A stretch of 64,000 nt of DNA, taken from Proliferodiscus dingleyae. Lineage: Eukaryota > Ascomycota > Leotiomycetes > Helotiales > Lachnaceae. Below the pieces are notes generated by a model, which worked only from the letters and a program-made list of their open reading frames with translations, made no database searches and was not told where the DNA came from. Shown in pieces: positions 1 to 9,973 of this stretch (within the stretch, counting starts at the first letter, position 1; each line of letters starts with the position of its first letter). Location of the stretch: positions 800,014-864,013 of the forward strand of contig QYAK01000005.1 of NCBI GenBank assembly GCA_003988795.1, given 5' to 3'. A program made the position numbers and the translations under genes.

Positions 1-222
1 GACACGCAAGGAGATAGTATGAAATGAATACAGAATAATCGTTCTAGAAGTTCGTCCTAGCGATCGGAAAGTTTTGTCCACTGAGACGGGAGCGCAGCTC
101 TCACTTCGAGACTTCATCGACCTCTTGGCGACAGTATTGGCACCAAGAGTGATTCTCACAATTGGTACAGCTCTGGTTGTATTTTGGATTATGTCCAATG
201 CGGCACTGGCACTATACTATTC

Positions 223-2911
223 TCAGCATGCTTCATAGGCTTCATCACAACTGGGGCTTACACAAAATATTGTAGTTTCCACATTGGTGGTTCGAGCTTG
301 CTTTGGTGGTCGGTTGTTTTCGTCCCCGCTGCTGTGTTTCCGCTTTGGGCTTGCGGCACGATCGCCAACAATTATTGCATCACCTGCAGACGCCCCAGTG
401 GCACCCAGGGAGTTGGGCGATGCTCTTCCAGAACCCGGGGAGTCGGAACCAGAATCACGGCCTTCTCTGGTAGCCGATGAATCCAATGGAGCATCTCCTA
501 TAGGCTTGTCACTGTCCACGGGAATCCAGTCAAGTATATTTTGTTTCGGCAAGCCGCGGCGGCCCATGAAATGATCATCGATGTGATCGAAGCGTTCGAT
601 CCACGCATCCTGACCTTTCTTCTTGAGTTCAATGAGCTTGGTACAGAATCCGCACCAGAATCGAGCTTGACAATTGCGACCAATCCGGCAGGCTTCAACT
701 TTGTTCCTAACGGCCTCTTCATCGGATATCTGATGTTCTTTTTTGAGATGCTCCTGAAAGTTTTGCTTGCGATAACAAACCTTGGCACAATCTCCACCTT
801 CCGGTCGTTCTGCATCACAACGCCAGGTCTCGAGCTGAAAATGTTGAGAATTTTCGTGCCGTTTCCAATCATTTTTACTACCAAAAGTCTTGTTGCACGT
901 TAAGAAGGTGCAGCCGTAAGGCCGCTCGTGGCGCTTCATGTGTTTCCTTGACATTGTTAGAAAGGCTCAATGGGTATGGGAGGTAACTTACTTTAGCTCA
1001 CAACGGCGGCCTTTGAACTTTCTGCACACTTCGCAAGTGACTTGATTGTCACCTTTAGCAGTACCCACGGAACCGATACTCTTGACTTTGGGAGAATAGC
1101 TTGGATCTCTCCGTACAGTATAGCCCGCGTCGGCGAGGCTCTTCAGAACTTTTTGCACCTGGGATTCATCGATGTTCCTATCGAGCAGTGGGGGGCCTAG
1201 ATCATTAATATGTGAAGCTGTTTTGTCCCTGGAAGAGACTCCCCCATTGGGAACATGATGCAATGAATTTCCCGGTGTGGCCTTTCCATTAGGCAGACTA
1301 TTCCTTTTCTGATCGTGAAGAGGAGCACGGTCATTGGCTGGATTAGGAATGCCTGCTCCAGACAGCGCAGTTCGGAACACTTCGGTGAGAGCGGGGTCCG
1401 CGGCTGAGACATCATTCTGCCTGGTAGCCTTACCTTGCGCTTTTATATTTAGAGCCTGCTTCGGACTTGGGCCACTAATATCATTTGCGGATTCTGTGCT
1501 GTCTGTTGGAGCTAAAACGCTGGCCAACGTGAATTTGTTTTCAGGGAGCTCGGTTGGGGGCCGGAACACCTCCAAGGGTTGCACCGTGTTGGAATTGCAA
1601 GCCTCAGGATTGGAACTCCTTTCTTCCGGCGGCACAGTCTTGGTCTCAAATTTATCTAGATGGGGAGCTTTGGGGGCCACAGGAGCCAACGGCACCTCAG
1701 AGGGAGAGAGGACGTCAGGATAAGTTGTTCGCCAATCAGGATCCGCTTTCGCAAAACTTGGTAAACTGTCAATGGTAAGCGTATCCACCAATTTGGGCGT
1801 TTCCTGGAAAGTCTGTTGAGGAAAGAGGTCATCCTGGTCGACTTCAAGTGTCGGTTTCTCCCAGCATTCGGCACTAGTATGGTTCAGCTTTCTTCTCTGA
1901 ATCATATGCAAGAATCTGCGTACCGTCGTATCATATCTTCAAAATCTTCTTCCGTGATGAAATGCTGGCTGTGAACGCGCTTCAGGTGACTCCTGAAATT
2001 ATCCAAGCGCGGCCAGCTTTTGTCCTTAGATTTACATCCTGGAACGTGACATCTATACCTCTTGGTAGACACGGAGTCCGAGAAAGCGGAGGGATGCTTG
2101 CTCCTTGTATGCCTATCAAGATCATTCGTTGTGCTGAATCCTTCAGTCCGAGAGCATCCTTGGACCTCACATCTGAACGGCTTCCTATGTCGTAGGTCGT
2201 GCTTCCTGAATAGAATTAGCTCCAATCAGATAACCAAGCTCAGGCACCGCACTTTAATTCAGACTGAGTCCTGACCGCTCTATGACACGTTGGACACTTC
2301 AGGCCAGGGGAGTCTGATCCTTTAGAAACAGGGCCAGGAGGAGTCCAAGAATTATTAGTCCTAGGTTCCCGTTGAGGGACAGGCTCGCTGTAGCCTTGAA
2401 ATGGCTGATAATTCTCAACGTGACCTGCTAAACTCTGACAGTCTTGATCTCGTTCATTCACATCAGCACTGAACACAGATGTATTACCAACACTACGTCT
2501 AGTTCCATAACCGGAATCAGAGTGGGGAACTCCAAAATGGATTGAACCTGGCTCCGAAGGGTTTGGATGTCGATATTGGCTTCCGTAAGATATAGGATTA
2601 CGATTACCTATGTGTCTTGCTTGCATTCTCTCTTCAACAGAGACTTCTGGGAAAACCTTGGGGACCCAAGGTCCGTCATTTGCCACATACCAATGATAGA
2701 TAGGATCCTGGGCAGGATTACGAGCCTGGTTATCCACAGGTAATTGCTGCATTCTGGCCATATTTGACGGTCCGTATGGGCTATCTCCAAATCCATGTGG
2801 TTGTAAAATTGGGTCCCAGATATTTGATCCTGATGCTGAGGGACTTGGCAGTGTCCTGGAACTGCTCAAATCAACATCAATCTCCACGGGCTGTGGTGGC
2901 GGAGGTCCCAT
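223..2911 (-). CDS. C2H2 zinc-finger protein with six fingers in two triads (4 exons, 848 aa)
   Basis: Probable nuclear nucleic-acid-binding protein. Exons 2911-2253, 2205-1924, 1873-992 and 946-223 join in frame (2547 nt). The introns are 47, 50 and 45 nt, all GT-AG. Fingers 1-3 (about residues 205-300) have the zinc knuckles CPTC, CEVQGC and CHVPGC. Fingers 4-6 (about residues 597-700) have CEVC, CTFLTC and a longer C-x9-C-x3-C version. Between the triads lies a Pro/Ser/Thr-rich, probably disordered linker of about 290 residues, and the N-terminal 200 residues are also low complexity. Introns 1 and 3 cut fingers 1 and 4 at the same codon and phase. The chosen Met at 2911 is the first in an open frame bounded upstream by a TAG near 2960, so an upstream exon cannot be excluded. 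The target and role are unknown; transcription factor is inferred from the fingers only. Confidence 0.85.
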
Positions 2912-5900
2912 TTCTCTATAAAATTGGCCCGAGTCTGAAGAGCTTGAGGAAGCAACAGAAGGGAAATACTATGCAAGACTGAACATCAGAAATATTGATC
3001 CCCAAACGCTGGGGAATGGGAAGTCCTTCGTACAGAACGAGAGTGAACATCATTTCGATAACTTGAATGGCTTGCCATATTATCTAAGTACATTAGCCGT
3101 TGATTAAACAATGAGATTGCTGGGATCATCGAACCAGTGGGTCTTGTCGAACACTTGTCGGCAAACAGTGGGAAAGTATAGCAATTCTTCACTACCTCCA
3201 GGTAGCGGAGGTTAGGAAGAGCCAAAAGATCTTAGGGGTCGACCATGAGCAGTGAACGTCTACTCAGGGCAGATTTGTGATCGTGAGTTCTGTAGGAGGC
3301 CCGGTGCGCATGAAGCTGAACGAGGCAGATTTGAGGGACTATATTGCATTGGCCCGGAAAAAATGGTGGTGCGCTTGCAGTGTGATAGTCCGGTGAGTAA
3401 ATCGGGCGTCGATTGCTTCAAGGGGGCAGCATTCAAGCCGCTCACTATTGGCTGTTGGGGGTCGAAATGACGCGACAAGAAAGAGGAGATTATCTGATCT
3501 ACCGAACCATGATATATGAAAGTGTGTGGAAGGTGTGTTGAGAGGAGAAAAGAGAGCAGAGTGAGGCTTGCGACGCGCAGAGTGAGGCGAACTACCGAGT
3601 CCTAGGCAGCACTCTCTTGCTGCAGATTAAAGGAATGAGACTTCTCTATCGTGGCCATCTTGACCAGAACGCCGTACTGACGCCCAGCGTTACCGTCTAC
3701 ATTGTCTTCACACTTGAAGGCATTCTATACGATGAAAGGAACAAGGATATGAGACGTTGGTCGGCGTCGATGCCACTACACATGCTTGCTACTGCTCCAG
3801 AACGTGAACGTGTTGGGGGCCTAGAGCCTCAGGCATAAGTATGCTTTGCATGTCCGACACGTGATCCACTTGCTTCGGTCTCGCTGACTTTGCCTTACTT
3901 TGTGGTCGTCTCAAGAAGTTTAAGTCGGCCTGAAAGATGATTTGCTCATAAGTCATGCTACGTAGAGTACCTTAGAAAGCCTGGGAACCCTCTAAAGTTC
4001 CCAAGTATCATCTAATCATTCCACTTTCGGGTCTTCAATTGTCTTCGAATATCTGGTCATTAAACCATTTTCCAGCCACTTTGGCTTAAGCTGGACATAT
4101 ATAAGACATTGAATTCTAAATTCAGTCTTGGAGCAAGTACTCTGTTGAGAATATCTTCTGTGGCTTTCAGATAGTTTAGATCTCTAAGTCATGGGACTCA
4201 ATTTCCACATTCGTTGACCACTGGTCATCTGCGAATTCCATCAACTATCATCTGGTAGTGCAATATGTGCCGTAGAGCTTTCAAAATGATCTTGATCTTT
4301 CAGATAGTCAAATAATACAGGCACCTCCGAAGAAAATTGTCGGCATCGATTGTTGACAACTCAGCAGCCGAGTGGCCGTGACCTCTATAAGATCCACCGC
4401 TTCAGCATATTCACAGATCCGCTAAGGAGCAGAATTAACACGCCTAGGATACACGAGGATGTTGCTTCATATAAGGTTTGCATATCTATACAACACGATC
4501 TCCAGCATGAGCCTAATGCGCTTTCCCGAAGGCGTCTTCTCACAAGCTCCGGATCTTGGTATCTATGTATTTGTAACTACGTCACGTTGAAATGGATTGT
4601 TCGATGGAGCAGCTCGGACGCTTTACAGCGATTCAAGCACTTGCATCCAAGACTAGGGAAAGTTTTCCGATCCTGTCAACAACAAGAGCTCATAACTCTT
4701 GCTGCAGTGTAACCCTGCAGTACTCTCGATGGCGTCAAAGTTGAAGTGATCCAGAGGACGTTCTACGAACACGCGCTTATTTTACGAGTAAGCCTGCGCT
4801 TGATCAAAAACTGGAATCTGCCCAAGAGAACATCACGGAATTTCATTCCTGATTTGGATTGTCGACTTGTCTTGACGAGTAGCGGTCCTTTGCTCGGGAA
4901 ATACACACTTGCAGGACCGTCACAGTTCCGAGATCGAGGCTTGTCTACTGTGATATTCCTTGGTCGAGAGCTTGAGGTATCCACATCGAATTTTCATGCA
5001 AGCTTCCCAAAGAAGGGTTTCGCACATGTTGTAGCGGATCACTCTCAAGGCTATGCTATTCACATGTCGGTTCCAGCAACCGGGTAGAACTTCATCTCGC
5101 AGTAGTTGCAGCATATGATAGGCATCCACTTTATAGATTGCTTATGCAACTCCCCATTTTCCTAGCCACTCATTTATCTGTTAGATAATCTTCTGTGCTA
5201 TGCTGTGGCTGACCCAGAATAGCCCTTTAAGGAACATACTCCCTAATTTCCTACCCTGGTAATATTTCTTTGTATTTCCACCATTCTCATTTGGATCTGA
5301 TACGTCAAATTTGACTTACCGGTTTCTAAATATTATCTTGATCCTAATTATTGGATCTCCGTTTAGCAGCTAGTGACTGATAACTTCGGTGTCTCTATGC
5401 TTTCATAAGCATCTCGCACATTTATCATCAGATAGTGACATCCTGTGTACGAGGGCTAGAATTGTTGCGAAGGGTTGCCTAAAAGCTTCGGTTCGGTATC
5501 CCCGGGGAAGCCTGAATAGCACAGGAGAGCTCCAATCATCTGGTCCCAGCATGTTAGCGATTGAGAGATGCAGATTAATTACCAGTAGAGTTATATCTTG
5601 CCAGATCACATTCAATGCATGTAAACTCTTTTGGTTATCAAGATGCTGTCTTCCGGGCTTCGAGCATATTCTCAGCACATAGCTGCAGTGCATCTCCCAG
5701 CCTGTTTAATTCATAAGACCATTCAACAGACAGCAATCTGAGTTCAGGATAATATTGCAGTTTTAATCTTCTCTAGAAAGTGACAGATACTTAAACTCCA
5801 GCCTCTAACGCGGCATGTTCTCGTCTTTACCAGTTCTTTAGGAATATATATAAACACTACGGTGGCTTCAAAATCTATTGCTGGTATCTAAAGCTCGTAA

Positions 5901-6073
5901 ATAACATCAAGACACGCTTCTGAGACTCATTTTCACAATACTATCAAGTGGTTTACTCGATCCGCATCGTTTACTTGCAAATTTCCTGAAACAAACAATA
6001 CATTTTGGCACGTCCGCCTGTGCTTGTACTTACCCCAAGACATACCTTGACTGACAAGTCCATAGCGAAAGCC
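2912..6073. other. Intergenic, 3.2 kb
   Basis: No gene supported. The longest open frames (plus strand 4350-4712 and 4746-5087; minus strand 5403-5693) show no recognisable domain, signal peptide or splice-linked partner. The part next to 2911 probably holds the leader of the zinc-finger gene. The last 250 bases hold the TATA element of the following small gene. Confidence 0.6.
5845..5854 (+). promoter_or_regulatory. TATA-box-like element
   Basis: TATATATAAA lies about 220 nt before the ATG at 6074 of the small Cys/His protein, and no other gene starts nearby. Assigned from sequence match and position only. Confidence 0.45.
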
Positions 6074-6286
6074 ATGTGTGATTACGAAGATTTCGAATTC
6101 AGCTGCGGGCATACTGTCAGCCGGCTCTTCTCTTACTGCCATTTTGCCAGAACGGATCCGTACCACCAGTGCTTCGGCGTAAAGTCCATCAAAAACCGCT
6201 GGATCAAGACAGTGCCTTGTCCTACGTGCGAAGAGGCCAGGCGTGTGGCGTCGACGCAACAGGCTTCTCATGCACGCCGCAATTGA
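6074..6286 (+). CDS. Small Cys/His-rich protein (70 aa)
   Basis: Function unknown. The frame opens upstream at 6005, but the ATG at 6074 is chosen because the protein then begins MCDYEDFEFSCGH, a start I associate with small fungal hypothetical proteins. Cys and His residues are arranged as C-G-H near residue 12, then Y-C-H-F, H-Q-C-F and C-P-T-C (about residues 56-59), a pattern compatible with one small zinc site. There is no signal peptide or membrane segment. It is a single exon, convergent with the MAPR gene. The zinc-binding idea is inference. Confidence 0.65.
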   Translation: MCDYEDFEFSCGHTVSRLFSYCHFARTDPYHQCFGVKSIKNRWIKTVPCPTCEEARRVASTQQASHARRN

Positions 6287-6962
6287 AGGCGCGCTCCGGA
6301 AATACCTCCGCATCGTATTAGCTGCTTTGCTTTGAATGTCACTGCCAACGCATAGGTTGGAGATTTGTGGAGTAATATGCGAATTGGCTTATTGATGAGC
6401 TCTTGATATCTGTCGTGTGAGTTCTGCAAGGTTGCTATGCTACTGGGCGACATACGAGATAATCAGGACGCGTAACCTCGAATGACGGAGTCATTGGATG
6501 AAGGATGTGTTTAAAAGGGCCAAATTATGACATGCTTTTTAGATGCCAAGACGTCGCAACTATGAGCGTTGTACTTCACATCTCATAATAGCCATGAACA
6601 TTTTGGAGACTCGTAAGCAACGATGAGCACATTTCATATCATTCTACAAATAGATCATCAAGTCGAAGTGTCAACCAACCAAAAGTAGTACAGCAGGCGC
6701 TGTACCACACTGCGCTGAACAACTCTTGTTTGAGCTGCATCCGGTTTCGTGTGGCACTCACAAGATTTAGACTTGCTCACTCTAAGCCACACACAAGGCT
6801 TATTGGACTTTCAATGCTGTTACACCATGTAACAAATCCTGCTTCCGGCTCTTCTCTGCTCTATCCTAGTTGAAACATGCATTCTTACCACCCCACTCTT
6901 ACCTGTTCTCGTTACAATATCATCCATCAAAGTACCAGTAGAACTGTCATGGAAAACAAGAA
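6287..6962. other. Intergenic between convergent genes
   Basis: 3' flanks of the small Cys/His gene (plus) and the MAPR gene (minus). No gene, RNA or repeat recognised. Confidence 0.6.
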
Positions 6963-7467
6963 CTATTGGTTTGTTGCCCCCTCCACGAGTCCAACAACAT
7001 TGTACCTCTTTGAGAAGAATGTCATCCAATCATCCAGTACCTTCTTCTTGTCATCCTCCAGATCCTGCCAGTCGGGTCTGACGTCTTCGGCTTTGGTAGA
7101 GGTGAGGGCGAGTGCCCGAGAGGCATCGTGACCGGCGAATACTGTGTCATTCCGCTTTCAGCCAATATCCTCAAGAGGCGACGGGCGGCAGAGAAGCCGA
7201 GTATAGAAATGGGAGTTGGACTAATTTACCGTGGTAAGAGCCGCCTTCGACGTACATTTTGTTGCCTGTCACGTCGAATACTTTACCCTCAGAAGTGTCA
7301 GTAAGTCCCAATTCCGACTAGAAGTGAAAGCAAAGAGATACCTTGATCGCGACGTAACATTTGTCGCTCTTTACGCCGTCGCAAGTTGCGAGTGTGGAAA
7401 CCGAGATGGGATCATCTTTTGGAGGATTGAGCTGCACGGGGGTCTTGGGCTCAAATTTGCCTGCCAT
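6963..7467 (-). CDS. Cytochrome-b5-like heme/steroid-binding protein, MAPR family (3 exons, 120 aa)
   Basis: Exons 7467-7342, 7287-7230 and 7141-6963 join in frame (363 nt); introns are 54 and 88 nt. The protein has the membrane-associated progesterone receptor (MAPR) fold signature: GKVFDVTGN, then EGGSYHVFAGHDASRALAL, then a C-terminal DW-x2-FFSKRYNVVG block. Unlike yeast Dap1 or animal PGRMC1 there is no N-terminal membrane anchor, so this looks like a soluble single-domain member. Family members bind heme through a Tyr and assist sterol-related P450 chemistry; that role here is inferred from family. It shares a 288-bp divergent promoter with the Mgr3-like gene. Confidence 0.88.
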
Positions 7468-7755
7468 GGTGAACTTCTTTAGAATCGAAGAACGAGGATT
7501 GAAGAGAATGGAGACGTCGTTTGCTGCTGTTGGAGGGGCTCTTTGGTCCCGAGCCGAGGGGCAACTTGTGGAGCTTTGGCTTTGGACAGGGGTGATGCTA
7601 GGGCCTACTAAGCGATTTTGGCACTGCAGAGCAGATAGAAGGCAAGCTGTGTGTCTTTCTGTAAAGCCTTTCTTCAAAGAGCAACGACATCAAGGAACAA
7701 TCCTAGCTCAAGCACTTCAATTAGCCTGTGAATACAAGTAGCTTCTGGATACACA

Positions 7756-9173
7756 ATGTTTGCCCCACGATTCTATAGCACGGCCCGACAAGCATCAACT
7801 CGAGCTTCACAATGCATCCGTCAGCAACGTCTTGAAGCCATACGCAAGAAACCAATATCACACCAGATGCGACAGCAAAGATGCCAATCAAGCTACCGAT
7901 CAACTAGAAAGCCATCCGCCGTCAGACTTCTATTCAGAGCCCACCCATTCTCCATGCCATTAGCATGTCTCTCGTAAGACTCATCCTATATATGCCTAGT
8001 CTAGAAGAAGAAGCCTTTACTGACCCTATTCCTAGCATCTTGGCCGGCGCAAGCTCCCTCGTATATGCAAACTTCTACTACCATGACTACATAATAGGCG
8101 CCTTTCGCCAATTCCCCGAGCCTGTGGCAAAGCAGATGCGCAAGGCACTCTTCTATACGAATTACCAGCTCGAGCCCAAGAACGCGCTCAAATACTACAA
8201 AGAAGCACTCCGAGTAGCTGATGAGATTGGCATGGACCCGTTCTCGGACGAGATCATCGGCATAAAGCTTCAGGTGGCAGCGCTGATGGAGAAGATCGGG
8301 CAGTATGGGAAGGCGATCGAGGTACTAGAGATTATGAAAGCGGATAATGGGAAGTGGATGGAGAAGCTAGGTAATAAGGTGGGGAATGAGGGGAAGAGGA
8401 CGAAGGTCTTGGCATGGAGTATCAAGATCAGCGTCAAGTTAGGAGATCTGTATGCGTGTCCATACGTGTTAGACACTGAGAGGGCGGAGGAAAGCTTGGT
8501 GTGGGCAGTAGAGACTGTGACGAGAGAACAGAAGAGACGGCAAGATGAGGGCGTCAAGCCTGGAGAGGATGACTGGTTTACTGATGAGGAATATGGGGGT
8601 GCTTTCGAGGGTGCCATACCTTCCATTGACTACGTGCGGGATCATTACTAACTTTTCTTTCATAGCTCTTGCTGATCACTACGAAGCTGCCGACCACTGG
8701 TACCTCGCTGCACCGCTCTATCTCAAAGCTCTAGAGTTCTCGAAACCTGTGAATTGTCATACCACAGTCTTAAGTATGCCTCTCGGACCGAAACCCCCTT
8801 CTCTTTAATCCCGTACTCACGAGAAACAGTGAACAATCTCGCCATCTCCCTAGCTCAACAGCGATCGCCTGCCTCTGAGGCGTTAGTGGCAACTAGTGAG
8901 CGGCTCCTGTCCAACGCTCGCGCGTGGTCTGAAAAGGCTATCGCTGTAGCCGCCAGGATCGTCCCACCTGAACGTACAGCGGAATGCGACACTTCTTGCG
9001 CAGTAGCGACGTACAATCTAGGCTCTTTTGCCGAGTGGTCAGGGGATATAGAGCTGGCACGAAAGAAATACATCGAGGCGAAGAGCCTGGCTACTGCGAT
9101 TGGATTTGTAGAAGGTGTTGCGCAAGCGGAAGAAGGCTTGGAGAGACTCGATAAGGCGGAGCGAAGGAGCTGA
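7756..9173 (+). CDS. Mitochondrial TPR-type protein, Mgr3-like; 5' part of the model unresolved
   Basis: Resembles fungal Mgr3-type inner-membrane proteins, which in yeast act with Mgr1 as adaptors of the i-AAA protease Yme1. The body is clear: one frame from 7908 to 8610, then exons 8666-8773 and 8830-9173, with introns of 55 and 56 nt. It carries helical TPR-like repeats, for example the segments ending ALKYYKEALRVADEIGMDP and AAPLYLKALEF, plus MNNLAISLAQQ. The N-terminus starting at 7756 (MFAPRFYSTARQASTR) looks like a mitochondrial presequence, and a hydrophobic stretch follows, but that frame ends at a TAA at 7975-7977 while the body lies in another frame. I found no convincing GT-AG intron that joins them, so a small indel or unusual splicing near 7965-7980 is likely. 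Confidence 0.7.
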
Positions 9174-9748
9174 GACTTTGCAACTGAGAGGAACGGCTTC
9201 TTGAAGTATGGTCAGGTATAAGAATTTAATATGTGACGGACAAACAAGATATTCACGAACCGATGTACCGTATATATCTGAATACAGTGATATCCCTATC
9301 CCTGATGCTGCTAAGCATCAGCTTGCTTCTGGAGAGGCAAGACGTTATTCAGGCGATATCTTGTTTTTCAAGATAGAAGTCGCTCCCGCCGTGTCACCCA
9401 GTCTGACTCCATGCTCAATACTGTACATCTGGGAGGGACTCGCCCACCACCGTTCGCGCTGCTGTTATTTGGTCTACTTTTATTATCAGATTCTTGTCGG
9501 AGCTTTTCTTTACAGGACCAAAGTAATTACAGGCCACATCCCAATTTACAGACTATTCGCCGTCGAGTCCCGGCTGTCCCACCATAATGGCAATTTGAAA
9601 AGCAAAAGTCCCACCACACACCGTGTACGCCATGCCATATCGAAGTCCCTGGTCCATATCTATACGAAACGCCGAAAAATTACCACCAAATGCTGGTATC
9701 AACATCTCTCCCTGTGGCTCGGGGCAAGGGACTCTGTCTAGATGTGAT
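9174..9748. other. Intergenic, 3' flanks of two convergent genes
   Basis: A 177-codon plus-strand open frame (9208-9741) crosses this stretch but has no recognisable features and lies where a 3' UTR is expected. No gene called. Confidence 0.55.
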
Positions 9749-9973
9749 TTAAACATTGGACCGGGTAGCCGCCCTCCCAGCACGCTTTCGTGCGATGAAA
9801 CGTGAGAGGAAGAGGGCGATGAGGCCGCCGCCGACGACACCGACGACGCAGAAGACGACGATTACGCCAGCCTCTCTTCCGGCCCAGTTGCTGCGCTTGG
9901 CGAGCTGGAATGGGGCGCCAACATGACTGTGTTGGCGTGGCTCAAAGACGGTTGTGATCGGAAGTGCTGTCAT
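9749..9973 (-). CDS. Small single-pass membrane protein, orphan (74 aa)
   Basis: Not recognised as a known family. The ATG at 9973 sits in a good fungal context (CAACCAAAAAACAATGAC). One strongly hydrophobic segment at about residues 35-57 (VIVVFCVVGVVGGGLIALFL) is preceded by a polar N-terminus containing two His and followed by a basic tail (SRFIARKRAGRAATR), so an N-out, C-in single-pass topology is predicted. Single exon. The call rests on composition and start context only. Confidence 0.45.
   Translation of the reverse strand: MTALPITTVFEPRQHSHVGAPFQLAKRSNWAGREAGVIVVFCVVGVVGGGLIALFLSRFIARKRAGRAATRSNV

Noticed and set aside
4350..5087. Two plus-strand frames of 113-120 codons
   Set aside because: No recognisable fold or motif and no splice sites that join them.
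9208..9741. 177-codon plus-strand open frame
   Set aside because: No domain, odd composition, and it lies in the expected 3' flank of the Mgr3-like gene, overlapping the end of another candidate.
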